A DNA stretch of 64,000 nucleotides from Saccharina japonica (GCA_008828725.1 MEHQ01002573.1:87120-151119), one strand, 5' to 3'. Counted from the stretch's first letter, positions 32,767 through 45,152 are shown. Numbers and translations are program-made. The notes: a model not told the origin generated them from the sequence alone.

Positions 32767-35700
32767 GAGAAACTCTTTGCGCAGCACTGGAGGCCAAACA
32801 TTTTTAACCCTGCAATAGCGTACGTGCTTTATGCGCCGTCCGAGAGGTGCCTCACCGAGGAGGGCGGGGTTTGGGTGTTGGTTTAAGCTGTGGACTTAGA
32901 CAATGATGGTCATGTTGTGGTCAGAGTAAGCCTATATTTCCTAACTCATTGAAGTGCATTGTGGTTTCGGTAGTCTGGGCCATTGACCACGCGCTTCTTT
33001 CGTCTGGCGTCACTGGTGGAATGCGGGGGATCAGGGAACTGGGGTGGGCGAGTCTCGGGGCTCAAATAAAACTGTTACCAAACTTGAGAACGATCCTATT
33101 ACCTCAGAAGCGGCTTTGGTTGGATGTTTGGTTCCGGGTGTTTTTCCGTACGGCGGTTTGAGGTGGGTTTGTCGGCAAGTTTAGTGTTGCTGGTGGTGAA
33201 ACGTCGCTAGAGTTCGCACGAGATTTGTTTGTACATTGTCTTGCCTAGAGTCACATTGTGCCACTTGTGTTACGTTTATTTTATTTGTTGTAGCCTTTTG
33301 TTTAGTCTGTAACCACGTGGTTGGTGCTGGGGGTGTGTTGTGTTATCGTCTTCCCAGCTCGGATTGCGTTTGGTGAACGGCGTCTGGTAAATGACACTTA
33401 AGCCAGCATGTGGGGGTTGGACGCTGACGGGGGGTGTATTTATGTCGGTGCCATTAAAACGGGTGATGTTATGGTTTCCTCTGTACAGCGCTACGTACGG
33501 CCTCGTTCCTACCCTATCGTGGGAAGAACCATGTCGTGATTGGTGTATTATGGACTTCAATTTGTTGTGGCTTTAAGCTGTGTTGGTAATGAGTTGTTGG
33601 CGCGGGGGGGGGTGGGTGGGGGGGTAGTGTATTTGTTGTAACGTCTTCACACCTTTTGTCTGGTGCTTGGCGGTTAAGCTAGGGGAATGCTGGACGCTGC
33701 GAGGGGAGTCGCAAATGTGGTGGCGGCTGCCTCTGAAGACCTACGCATGTTTGCAGTCTATCGGTGGGGCGCATGGTTATTTCTAAAGTGTAAGCACGTG
33801 GGGGGCGCCGTTGGTGCCTGCCGTTGTGTAAAGTCTCACTCCTGGTGCAACTTCGGTGAATTTTTGGCGTTTGGGGGGAAGTGAAATATGGTTGGCGCTG
33901 GGAGGCTAGACTGCCGTTGTGTCGAGTTGGTGCGGTTGGTCCGTTTTCGGGAAGATGGAAAGGGCGTAATTGGTTACATGAGGTTGTGGCTATTTAGCCT
34001 CTACAAGAAGGTACTTGCATGTGCGTTTCATGTGGGGTGTTGTAGCGGCCGGCTTTGCGTTGGTCACGTGAGTACTGTTTTATTGTGGTGAAGGAAGTAG
34101 CGTAAGTTTCGACATTCGAGTCGATTCGCGGTTCCTGCCTGGTAAGTCCGTGTAAGTGCCTTTCGGTTATGCTAGTAGCGAGTGCTGGCCTCTGTGTTCG
34201 ACACTGGGAGGATGTCATATTAGCGCCCTTCCGCTTCGTACCGTTTCGAACAGGAGGATTATTTTGAGTGCCGGTGGTGAGCCCGGGAGTAATTGATTTA
34301 TTATGGTTTTCGTCGCCTCTGCATATTATGCCGTTAGTTAGCTCCGTTCATTCGCCGGGCTACTTCGTGCTGAGGGGTGGGCGCAGGGAAGGTATATTGT
34401 TGTTCTTTTCTTGACGCATTAATACTATCCTCGCCGATAGTGGCGCATTCCTGTGGTCGTGCGGGGTAGAGGGTGGGGTTAGTTTGACGCTTGGTGATGT
34501 AAGTACTGCTTCTTGAATGATTGACGCTGGGACGGTGTCGTGTTTCTTCTCCGTGCGTCCATGGCATATGCCGCTGGTAGCATGCGCGTTTTTTGTAGAG
34601 TTGTATAAACAACGGGCTCGTGGATTGCGGTTAACTAAGTACTGGGTACGAAGGATGTATGGTGTACGGCATTGCCAATCATAACATCCGTTAGCCTCGC
34701 CTCGCGGTATACGCCCCGTGCATTCCGTATTTGTGGGTTTTTAATTTGTCTTATGTACTAGCCCGTGATCTACGCTGGGATAATGTTTTTTTTTGTCCTT
34801 CATACGTTGTAGTGTAGTCTCGTGAGATATTTCTTGTATATTGCAGGTACTAACTGAGTACATAATGCACAGTGATACGTGGCGGCATTGTTTTCGTTTC
34901 AAGCTTTCGTGTACGTATCCTTGGCTCAACACATTCCCTGGACGACAATCCTTTGGGTGCGTGACGCCGTCGATGTGTTTACTACAACCACAGGTAGACG
35001 TCGGGGGGGTGGGGGGGGTGAGGGTACATCATTGATTGCTTACATGCGTTCTTGATTACCATATTCGGCCATACCTGCGCTTGCTGAGGCTATGAAGGCG
35101 GGTTTCGTTCTCGTCGCGGTTCACTTATGGGCGGACGTTGAAATGGTTAGGTGTGACGCAGATCATGATAAATCGGTAATGCGTTGATGCTGACTCGGTT
35201 AGTGTGGGGACCACGTTGTTGTCGGTTGCGGTTTGGTTCGAACTTGGACGACCCGAAAAAAGTGGTTGCTGTGGACGAGATGTAAGTAGCAGGCAATCGG
35301 CTTTGGCTGGTGGAACTTTGACCGACCGTGGCCACATGTATGCGCGTTGGCCCAGACTCGGCCCACATGCTGCTGTTTGCTGTCGCGGGTTCCTGTGGCC
35401 AAGGTTCGATTGATGAAGTCAGCGGAGGACGCTGGGCATATCAGTCCTTCGATGCATGTGTACGTATGGCGTTGATGCTGTAGTTTACCGGTCGCCTGGA
35501 CTAGTTGAGGTTTACGTCACGGGCGTCTATTTGTTGCATGTATGTGCCTAACGTAGCAGACTCATCGAACGGACGCCACAAGGTGCGTGCTTAAATATTA
35601 ACCCCCCGCGCCTTACGCGGGGCTGCCGTGGTATCAATTGCTACTTGCGATGATTTACTTGTTTGATGCGGTTGTCGAAGTTATTATGGTTTGCCAACAA

Positions 35701-36120
35701 AAGAGACGACGCAAACAAGTTTATTGGCGTCATGCCTCAATCTTGTAGCCTGGGTGGTTGGCGGTTGTTTCGGCCATTCTTGACATCATATTATTTATAG
35801 GTTTGTTGTCGGTTGAGTTCAAGAAGGGTGTGATATGCGGTGGACGCTGGGAGGGTGGAGGCATGTTAACGTCGTTGTGCCTGCATTGTGTTACGTTTTG
35901 ATTGGAGCGTTCGGAACAGCGGGGGGCACTAGACATAACTCCTTGCGGTGTACCAGTAGAGGTTGGAACACTACGAAAGGAGACAGTATCAACGTTCGCG
36001 TCGACCACACCATTAATTAGCCAAACGAAGCCTGCCCCCAAAGTGTGCCGGCGGATGGGGGGATGGAGTGCCGTAGGCGGCGCGCCAGGGGGCGAGGTTA
36101 AGTTGTCTTGGATGTTTGTG
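32767..36120. other. No firm gene; plus strand strongly enriched in G and T
   Basis: From about 32,820 to 35,580 the plus strand is dominated by G and T. Weak candidates occur, such as an ORF from ATG 33687 that meets a possible donor GT at 33790, but none is supported by a motif or a matching acceptor. A compact stem-loop lies at 35604-35622 (CCCCGCG, loop CCTTA, CGCGGGG). Confidence 0.45.
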
Positions 36121-36127
36121 ATTAATT

Positions 36128-36734
36128 GTGGAGCAATCGTTTTATAGGGTTTTGTTCCCACACAACGTTTTGCCGCGTTTACGATGGTCCGGGATCACAG
36201 TATTTGGGTTGACTTTGTCTTATATCTTCTTACGTTGTCAACGGCCCTACCGTTTTATCAGTACATTGCGTCTCCCTCTTCTTGGACTGGAGTACAACGG
36301 TTTACTCGACGTCCAGAATACAATCATTTTACGACTCCGACGGCCCCGCGAGAACAACGACGGTGTACCAGAGTTTACGCACAATTTTGTCGTGTCTACC
36401 TTCCCCAATGGTAACCACATGTTTATCGCTGGCGGTGGCACGGAAGCCAACGAATTTCACGGCAACAATCAGCAATCATACCACATATGTACCAACCGCA
36501 TTAACACGATGAGACTTGTTTGTCTCAGCTTGGAAGCTGCGGGAAAAGACGAGCAAACACACTGCTCGCCGGACTTCCAGACTCGCGCTGCAATGGTTTT
36601 TGTTGCGTACTTTGGCCATGGGATAGTCAGTACTAGGGATGTTCTAGCATTAATTTACTCACAAGCTTATTTGTTTCCTGACTTACTAGTAGTATACACC
36701 ACCACGAAAGGGCGTAGAATCGAGGAAGTCTCCG
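36128..36734 (+). CDS. Weak ORF that runs into the GGAAGC array
   Basis: The frame is open from 36128 without an early ATG and continues through the repeat to 37243. Only the first 200 codons are unique sequence. They include hydrophobic stretches (GITVFGLTLSYIFL) and a segment NGNHMFIAGGGTEANEF. The length without stop is only modestly unexpected by chance. If it is an exon, the protein would end in an EASTEAS-type low-complexity tail donated by the repeat. I see no family signature. Confidence 0.25.
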
Positions 36735-37375
36735 CCGCTTCCACGGAAGCTCCCATCACTTCAATGGAAGCTGACGGGGAGCTGCGGGAAGCGATGGAAG
36801 CTTCTACGGAAGCGGTGGAAGATTCCACGGAAGCGGTAGCTCTCCATGCGAGTGTTGGCGTAACGTTACATGGATGTTACGGAAGAGACCGTGAAAAATT
36901 ATACGGAAACGTCTTCCGTGGAAGCTTCCTTTCAAAGCGCTTCCGCGGGCGCTTCCGCGGAAGCTTCCATGGAAGTTTCCGTGGAAGTCCCTTCGCTGGA
37001 AGCATCCACGGAAGATTGCCCAACTTGGAAGCTTCCATGGAAGCTTCCGTTGAAGGCGCTTCCATTGAAACTTCCGCGGCATATTCCACGGAAGCTTTCG
37101 TGGAAGCTCGCCACGACGTACTTCCGCTTGGAACGTCCGTGGAAGCGAATACGTTCCACGAAAGCTTTCGTGGAAGCGAAAACATTCAACGGAAGCGTTC
37201 GTGGAATCTTCCGCCTATACTTCCACGGAAGCTTCCGCAATAAGCTTCCGTGGAAGTTTCCACGGTGGAACCTTCCGTGGAACCTTCCATGCTTCCACGG
37301 AAGCTTCCATGGAAGTGACGGAAGCTTCCACGGAAGCAGTGGAAGCTTCCACGGAAGCTTCCGCGGAAGTCCACC
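36735..37375. repeat. Second dense array of the self-complementary GGAAGC unit
   Basis: The same vocabulary as 28,095-28,640: GGAAGCTTCCGCGGAAGC, GGAAGCTTCCATGG, TTTCGTGGAAGC. All six frames remain open over long stretches and give EAS, GSF and KLP repeats on both strands. The right edge is sharp, ending in GGAAGTCCACCC. Confidence 0.9.
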
Positions 37376-38319
37376 CAAAAAAACAAAAGTGTGCCTTACC
37401 CAGTAGTTGACGGCGAAAGAAGAATGAACCCGGCCGAAGGAAGCGGGTTTGTTCTTCCGGGGGATCCGATGGTTCATGGCTTCATGCTTGGCATGAACAT
37501 TGGAACGAATATGATATTGTAGGACACCGTGGTATACGTATGGGTGCTCAAGTTCTGGGCGCGGAGTCGTGCGATTGCGAGAACGAGCGCAAAGAGGGAC
37601 GGCGTGCCGAACGCGCGGCAGGGGTCGGGGCACACAGTGGCAGAGGCGGGGTCGGGCTTCGTTCGGGTCGAATACCACACACACACACACAATGACGAAA
37701 AAGGCACAAATCACACCTGCACAACAATAGACAGCCTAGCGCCACATACATGCTGTGAGCTGTGTGTGTTGCTGTGTGCTTTCTCTTTCGGACACACAGC
37801 TTCTTGTCCTGTAGAGCATGGAGCTCTTGGCATTGCAAGTAAAAGTCGCCTGTACATACGTTTTTTTTTTAAACTGTTCGTGTGGTGTAGACTGCTGCTG
37901 CTGTCGTAGTACGTATGCCACATGGCACATGATACACACCAGGTGCAATAATATGATTATACATGGGACTTCGCCGGCTTGTGCGATGCCGAAAATGTTA
38001 GCGGCATTGTGGCGAAGGATCGGGGTCAGACGTATTGCCAAGAGTTGAGAGTTTTCTCTACACACGATAGCAACATTGTGGCGAAGGTTTAACATCGGAC
38101 GTACTGCGAAGAGTTGAGAGCGCCCGACACTCTGCCCACGGAGGATGACAATAATGACTACCGTTATACTGTAGTGCGATACTACTGCTGTACATGCGTG
38201 TGTGTACTCGTATGTACATGGGATTTTTGTCGCAGACCTGGCGCATTAATTATATGCTGTGCAGCTCTGCCTGCCGAGCGAGCTTCCACACCTTTTCGAC
38301 GCAGACGAACAACAACAAT

Positions 38320-38351
<32 letters not shown>

Positions 38352-38690
38352 CCAACAGTTAACAACAGCACTGCAGTACGGGGTAGCTAGCTGCTGTGGC
38401 ACCGCAGTACCGATACGTGTGTGTATCTTCGATACTGGTCATACACCATACACCACCGGCATACGTTGGACGGCTCACAGCTACTGGTATGCATCGTAGG
38501 TACTGCTCTTGTAGTACTCTGATACATACGTGAATCTTCGATACATATCCGACGCACGTATGCTGTGCCGCAGCTGCTGCTGCATCTACACTCCTTCTCC
38601 GCGCGAGAGAACAATAAAAACAGAAAACGACAAAGCATCGTGCTTATATCCCCGTTCGCAAACGCCATTTTTTATGTCGAAACCCTCAAC
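37376..38690. other. No firm gene; short repeats
   Basis: A CA microsatellite lies at about 37,677-37,692. A two-copy direct repeat with GCATTGTGGCGAAGG and CAGAGTTGAGAG-like ends lies at about 38,003-38,122. An (AAC)n microsatellite occupies about 38,306-38,353. Confidence 0.5.
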
Positions 38691-38695
38691 AGTAT

Positions 38696-39116
38696 TGTGT
38701 TGAAATTGGGGTTTAGAAGGGTCAATTCCACGTTGATCCGAGTTACGTAACATTGTAGTCCACGTTTCTACCACATTGGCGTCGACGGCAGGACATGGTG
38801 CTTTCAGCAGGCGAGGTCGCTGGTTCGATCCTCGCCATCATTCCCGAAAAAAACGATTTTTCCATGTTCAAGAATCTGTTAAATCTCCCACTAAAACTAA
38901 GACAATAGCGATGAGAGCAACGGGTTGCGTTTACTGACTCCAATACCGAGAAGAAAGGAGGAAAATTTGGAGGCAGAATCTCATTGGTGTTCCTGACATA
39001 GTTTACCAGACATATCTCAGGTTTAGTGTGGGAGAGTGTGGTGAACCTGGGGTTTAGAAGGGCCATTTCCACGTTGATCCGAGTTACGTAACATTTTAGT
39101 CCACGTTTCTACCACA
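38696..39116 (+). mobile_element. TRIM-like miniature LTR retrotransposon
   Basis: Two direct repeats of exactly 80 bp, 38696-38775 and 39037-39116, begin with TG and end with CA and differ at six positions. They are flanked by a 4-bp target duplication, GTAT (38692-38695 and 39117-39120). One base after the left LTR comes TGGCGTCGACGGC, a primer-binding site of the usual TGG type. Directly before the right LTR is a purine-rich tract, GTGTGGGAGAG. The 261-bp interior has no coding capacity and includes GGTTCGATCC, a tRNA T-arm-like sequence. All structural parts of an LTR element are present in 421 bp, which is the definition of a terminal-repeat retrotransposon in miniature. Mobility would depend on enzymes from a full-length relative. 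Confidence 0.88.
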
Positions 39117-39360
39117 GTATGTGAAGCGATGCACATCGTAGAGGTAGAAAGTGCAACCACAGCCGCTGCTGTACAGCATACCGTATTACGTAGCTCCGCA
39201 GGAACGTTGACAGCACATACATGCGTAGCTCCAACTTAGCTGCTGCTCGACACATCACATGTTGTGCTGGTGTAAGTTACCGTACATACGTATACGTAGG
39301 TACAGCAGTACTCGTAGCTCTCTCATCTCTTCTCCCGGCAGGCTTGTTTCATTTTGAGAG

Positions 39361-39589
39361 ATGCCAGTTCTCGACGAAGCCTGGGTGGCATGTGTTCTCG
39401 AGGCGTTCCAACTTCCTCCCAGATCCGAGCACGTAGCCTCCTGCGCAGGCCTCTACGATGGCGACGCCGGCCTGGTAGCCTTCTTGGTAGATCTCGCCGT
39501 AGATCTGGCGGACGTCAAGGCGACTTCTCGTAGACTTACCGGGTTCTTCGGCGTGTCGCGGTCAGATGCTCCCAGCGTTGTTTTTGGGT
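39361..39589 (+). CDS. Possible first exon of a hypothetical protein
   Basis: ATG at 39361 opens MPVLDEAWVACVLEAFQLPP, then a hydrophobic, Asp/Ala/Val-rich helix (GLVAFLVDLAVDLADVK) and a basic end. The frame reaches TTTTTGG|GTGAGC, a plausible donor at 39589/39590, or a stop a few bases later. Codon usage looks coding and the segment is richer in G and C than its flanks. No family is recognised and the next exon was not located. Confidence 0.35.
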
Positions 39590-39728
39590 GAGCTCGGCTA
39601 GATGTCACAGATTGGGGAAGACACCGTACCTCGCTCAACACACTACAACAACGAACCTACGACTTTATGCTCGCTGGGAAAGGCCTGCAAGGACGGAGGC
39701 CCGCGGTACTGATCCGCGGGCACCAAGA

Positions 39729-40067
39729 ATGACTTCCGTCCAATCCTTTCAGAATTGGCAACACCTAGGGAACAGCAGGGCAACGATTGCCCTGCTCTAC
39801 AGTGTTATATTTGTTGGAGATATCTCAGGTACTTTGTGTATACAGGAAGCTGATAAAGTCCGTGCGCTCGTAATTTTACGCCACACCACAACATTAAATG
39901 TCCTGATGAAATCGTACCTTAGTCTGATGTTTCTGACGGGTGTGAGTTATGCAACCGCAATTAATCTACAGATGTTGGGGTGGCAATTATGTTTCCCTGG
40001 ATGGTTGCTTAATTCTGTGGGTTTCATTATTTGGATGCGTTTGCAGGGTCTCGGGGTGAAACACTGA
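39729..40067 (+). CDS. Short hydrophobic ORF of 112 aa
   Basis: From ATG 39729 to the stop at 40067 the translation has three hydrophobic stretches, ATIALLYSVIFVGDISG, SYLSLMFLTGVSYATAI and CFPGWLLNSVGFIIW, so it could be a small membrane protein. Length alone is not significant and codon bias is weak. It may be a chance ORF. Confidence 0.25.
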   Translation: MTSVQSFQNWQHLGNSRATIALLYSVIFVGDISGTLCIQEADKVRALVILRHTTTLNVLMKSYLSLMFLTGVSYATAINLQMLGWQLCFPGWLLNSVGFIIWMRLQGLGVKH

Positions 40068-40403
40068 GATGCACTCTTGCTCGAACTACAGTATTGGATT
40101 GTTGCTGTAGTTCTACCTTTATGCTGCCCCGCTTACGTCGTCTACATCGTCCCAGCGCACCCGATGAACGAGTTAACCTATAACTCGAGCGTCTTGAAAT
40201 ATATGTAACGTTAACTCGGGCGTAGCGTGCGCCATGGATATACCCGCCTTGTTGACGCTTTCCACACGTGAACAACAAAGAGCCATCCAGGACTACGTCA
40301 TAGAAGAAAAACGATGAGCTATCCAGGAATTCGTGGACCAAGTGCTGATCACGGTCGAAGAACATGCGATTGCAACCCGTGCTCTACACCGGTGGCAGGA
40401 ACC

Positions 40404-41110
40404 CCCCCATTACACAATGTGTTCGCCAAAAAATGCATTGTGAGACATTGTGCGATGCCGAAATCCCCGCAAGGTGTCGCCAAACCCGGAAATTTCAACC
40501 TTGCAAACCTGTTTACTCGGAAAACATTGCGGGTGCATTGTGCAAGGTTACAAACTCCACAAGGTGCCCCAATCTACACTACTACGAACGTTGGCAATCT
40601 TCTGGATTGAGAAACCTTGCGAAGACATTGCGCAAGGTATGAAATCCGACAAGGTACCATAGGGTTCCCCCATCGCACAATGTGCTCGCAATCAAATACA
40701 TTGTGAGACATTGCGCCATGTCGAAATCCCCACAAGGTGTCGCCAAACGCCGAAATCTCCACCTTGCCAACCTCTGTACTCGGAAAACATTGCGGGTGCA
40801 CTGCGCAAGGTTAGAAACCCCACAAGGTGCCCCAATCTACACTGCTACGGGTGTTGGCAATCGTCTGGAAGAAGAAACCCTGCGAAGGCATCTCACAAGG
40901 TGTGAAATCTCACAAGGTACCCGCAAACGTGACATAACCGAGGCATTTGACAACCTTTGGTCTCTTCCATGACGTTGCCCACAACAAACCATCCGTTCTC
41001 GTGGCACAACTCAAACGCCACGAGGCTTGGCAACCTTCGAGACAGGTCCACCGTGGGAACGTGGTGCGCAAGGTATAAAGTCTCACAAGGTGCTCGCAAC
41101 ACGACAGGAA
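40404..41110. repeat. Third near-palindromic repeat family (ACATTGCG / CAAGGT)
   Basis: Two tandem units of about 263 bp begin at 40404 and 40667 with CCCCCAT..CACAATGTG. Inside each, ACATTGTG, ACATTGCG, CGCAAGGT and CACAAGGTG recur, so that stretches such as CCTTGCGAAGACATTGCGCAAGG nearly mirror themselves. A further partial unit with GCGCAAGGTATAAAGTCTCACAAGG extends to about 41,110. Confidence 0.8.
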
Positions 41111-41790
41111 CGTGTGTTTTGTCAATCACTGGCCTTAAAAATCGTTGTGAAGAGTCACCCGTATCATTCAATGCAAACGGTTTGTCTACTTCCAAATATG
41201 CCCATAAGATACCATTTTTCTACGGGTATGGGACAAGAAAACTACAGAGTACACTGATTGCACTGAATAATGATTGGTTAGATCGAACGATATTGAGTGA
41301 CGACAGTGACAACCAACGAGGCTGTGGGGACTCAATCAATGGGATGAAAAAAACAAAAACTAGCTCGACTGGCTACATAAAACGTTCTAAAAAAGATCTT
41401 GGTCTATTGTATTCATGGCACTTATGTTTCTTAATATACATCTCAGAAGCCTGTGATTATGAGGGGACGCCTACTGACTGTCCCCACTTGAGTAAGCCTA
41501 CTTACTCGTGTGCTCCAATTGTGGAGCGGGGGGGGCTGCAACTAAAACCTCAGCTAGGTAAGGACTTTGAATCTCCACCCTGGCAGCGGAAGGGCGCAAT
41601 ACACATGCACCTTTTGAAATGGCGGCATATAAGCCCATATATACGGTGGGGTCAGCGTGGAGCTTTGTCCTGCCCGTTTTGTTTTTTTCGGTCATCGAAT
41701 TCGCCACTTCTTTCGATTCTGGACGAGACATCTAGCTCCCATACGACGACTAGGAGTGGAGTGCTCACTCGGGCGGATTGCTCTTCTTGA
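40969..41790 (+). CDS. Hypothetical ORF of 273 aa
   Basis: An uninterrupted frame from ATG 40969 to the stop at 41790 is longer than expected by chance for this window. The first 45 codons overlap the end of the ACATTGCG/CAAGGT repeat. The rest is Ser/Thr/Lys-rich with a short hydrophobic stretch (LLYSWHLCFLIYISE) and several Cys. Codon bias is weak and nothing matches a family I know. An untranslated or spurious frame remains possible. Confidence 0.3.
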   Translation: MTLPTTNHPFSWHNSNATRLGNLRDRSTVGTWCARYKVSQGARNTTGTCVLSITGLKNRCEESPVSFNANGLSTSKYAHKIPFFYGYGTRKLQSTLIALNNDWLDRTILSDDSDNQRGCGDSINGMKKTKTSSTGYIKRSKKDLGLLYSWHLCFLIYISEACDYEGTPTDCPHLSKPTYSCAPIVERGGLQLKPQLGKDFESPPWQRKGAIHMHLLKWRHISPYIRWGQRGALSCPFCFFRSSNSPLLSILDETSSSHTTTRSGVLTRADCSS

Positions 41791-44700
41791 TCAGGCGAAA
41801 CACTTCGTTTAACATAACCCAACCCCGAGAACCCTGGACACGCAATAGAGCTTCGGCAAGCAAGAAGCAGGCGCGTGCGTATCGTAGGCAAGATTTTCTA
41901 GCGCTTGCACGTGGGCTTCGTTCGCTCGGAAACGCAACAAGGGACGATGCGACCGGAAACAAAAGTCGCCTGTTCTTTGTGGCTTGCCTACAGAGAATGC
42001 TACCATTTATCACACCCAGCAGCGACTGAATCGGTACGTCGGGGTAGAGTTTTGGAGACAACACCATGCACCGGGGCCCGTACGTATACACGCGACATTG
42101 TTCGCAGAGACGGATACTTGATTTGGTTTCAAAACTGAATTGATTTGTCGTCCTTGTTCCCCTTCGCAATGAATGTGTCTCCAACCCATGCTGTTGAATG
42201 TGGAATATATCTAGGTATCGTTTGCAAGTGGAAGCGCGGTTGGAAGTTCAACTCCTTCTACTGCTGCGTTTCCACTTTGTGCTATGTTGTTCGGGCATAT
42301 GATGAGTGGGCCATGTCTCTTCGTAGACGGAGCCATCACATAGGTAGGTGGTAGGCTTAAAACGTTAGGCGAGATAGGGGCAAGTGACCCGACAAAAGCA
42401 TCCCTTCATGGTTTTGATGACCCGGGGACTTTTCGTCGTTGACTTCTGCTGCACAGTACAGGACACCTACTGTAATATGCAACACACATATATACGTTAT
42501 CGTAGATAAGTATCCAGACTTTCTTGAGACTGGAAGTAAGTACATCCCACTACCCGCCTCGAACCTTGCCTTAGCAGCACGGGTAGGGGGGCGTGCATCT
42601 TTGAGACCAAAGGTCATCTCCGATGTGGCTTCTCAGCTGAAGAAGTAATATATATATATACAGCGAATACAGAAACCCACTAGGAGCTGGTTCAGGCGTA
42701 TCACCCCAAATTTCGTCAGTCACGAATGCCGCATGCAATAGCAACTCCAATGTCACATATTTGGTATCATACTGACCGCCATTAACAGTAGAAGAGGGTG
42801 CCATCGCCAGTTTTTTGTTGAAGGACCAAGAACTGGTGCTTCCACCCAAAATATGGCCCGACCAATCAATCACTGGCCTTCAAACAGTTCAACAATAGTC
42901 AGGCGGTTCCGTGGGCAAACCTTTCCCCTCCCCAATTTTTTGTTTCTGAAATAGCCGCTTCCAGGTGGTCCAAGGCATGTTTGTACAAAGTTTCACGAAA
43001 ATATTCGAAGATCTGACTGCGTATGATCGTACTAAGTCATGTTTAACGCCCAAAATCGACCTATACTGAAACTAAGTAACGACGAGGCAACGACTATTTT
43101 TGCACTTTTACTGCACAAAAGTCCAAAACAGACTGATAAGTCTTATCTCCAAAAAACGGCGTAGAAGTGCAATGTCCAACCAACAACAGACTGATAAGTA
43201 TTATCAAGTACAGGTGCCATTTTACCTAAGGTAGATTTCCGGTATAAAAAAAACACGTCCTGGGATGACTTTTCGACCTTGTGGCCCCCAAAAGGGGGGG
43301 CAAGCGAGTTGAAGATAGCGGGTTTTTAGATGGCTGGTCAAGATTTTCCCATGGACCAACCGCTTAACACTTGCACTATTTTCGCTATTGAGAGTACCGT
43401 CTTGAACACTCGTTCTGCTGCTCGAAGGGTGAGCGAAATATTGTCTTTCGTATGATACTTCAGCGGCTTCTGCAGTATTTAACACGTAAGATGCACGACA
43501 TTGAATGAAGTAAAATTAAATGCTGACAAAATGCAAAATATGTTTCCGATACTCTACCTTCCATTGTATCAGATGCATACACCGGTACGTGAATACGTAG
43601 TAGTATTGTGCACTGCCTGACACAAGTAACACGTTACATAAGGTGCATACCAACTAAACTGCTACAGCAGTGTACGCGAGACCTGGCGACGAGCTGCAGC
43701 AGTGAGAGTGCCGCACCCGAGGGCAACAAGCACGCCTCTGTTGCTTCTCGCAGTGGGCCTATATTACCTGTAATGCCACTGGTACTGCTGCTGTACATAC
43801 TGTACTTGTATAATTATATCTCAGATTTATGTTCTTTCTGATCTTTATCTTTCGGTTCTTCTCAATGTGTATGTCGTAGTCACATTTTTGTCGGGAGATC
43901 CTGGGGTCATTTCTTTTTTCGTTGCTCTTTTTGCCTCTGGTTGGATTTATTTTGCCTTTTGTTATCCTTTTCGGTGATCTCTCTTTCCATACATATTCAT
44001 TGATTGCTGACGCGTGTAAGTTGTGCTTGTCGTATCCAGTATGACCGATGCCATGCCATATTCTGCGTTACATCTGTTGGTGCCCCGAAATGTGAGGGTG
44101 GTCTACCGATATCACTATACTCACTATGAATAGAGCTTGCCGTCCCTGTCGAAAAAAGGGGGTGTAACTCGTACAGATACGGATGGATATATTCACCCCT
44201 GGAAACGGGATATATCCGTTTTATGGGTACGAGTATACCAAGTGTCATCAATTGAGATATTATACACCCGGGTGGTTGGTATGATATATATGATTCACAG
44301 CAGTTGACGGCCCCTCCGGGCACTAAAATAAGAGCACCCCCGGGCGAAACAATACGAGCACTGCAAACAGCTGCAACAAATCTGTTTACTTGTTTTCAGT
44401 TGCAATACTCGTACAACTTCTGGTATAATCTCAATTTTTTCATGACTCCCTACGCGAACCGATATTGTAATGATTTATCCAGTTCCAATGCTCAGACAGA
44501 CTCTCTACGATACGTGTTAGAGACCGCAGGTCATGGTCAACATTTGCGTGTCGGGAGTTCGATCGATCCGACGCCTTTTCAATCACGAGAAGTGCCTCTT
44601 ACTCAAAAACCACTCGCCATATCCATGGTACCCAAATATGAATCGGAAAAATCGCAATTTCTCCGGCTACGGATGCTATTTTAACTCAGATTATCAACGA

Positions 44701-45150
44701 GGAAGTCGAACTGTAGTACGTGAACCTACCTGGGCATCTAGATCGACCGTCTCGGGCGTCGTACGTATAGCCACAGCAGAGTGTAAATGCGAAACAGGAG
44801 CTGTGAAACAATCACGACTCTCGCTGCGGAGCACCGTCGTTTCGTATTGCATACACCGCGATGCCTCTCCTCCGTGGCAGATCCAAGAGTGCCAAGACCT
44901 CCAAAACACTATAGCGAACACTTACGCGGTCGGTCTGAGCATTATAACTGGAACTATGACGTGTTCCGTAAGGAGTATGCTATTGTGTTATTGTACCAGA
45001 AATAGTATTGCTACTCCCGTGAAAAAAACGAAAAATATTACTCTTGAGTTTTTTTTTGCCGTTGGGCCTTTTCAGTAGCTAAGCAACGAAAAAGCAACAG
45101 AACATAATGAAAGTCCGACGGATTAAAAAGCACGCGTCATTCATGAAACC
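41791..45150. other. No recognisable gene
   Basis: Short ORFs only. A short direct repeat, ACAGACTGATAAGT, lies near 43,131 and 43,186. A (TA)n run is at 42,648-42,660. Confidence 0.45.
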
Positions 45151-45152
45151 TT

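Noticed and set aside
35730-36161. Minus-strand ORF containing STGTPQG, like the reverse-transcriptase GxPQG motif
   Set aside because: No other reverse-transcriptase motif is in order around it, and the following residues do not fit. Probably chance.
38776-38850. Independent tRNA gene suggested by GGTTCGATCC
   Set aside because: It lies inside the TRIM just after the primer-binding site, and no cloverleaf can be drawn around it.
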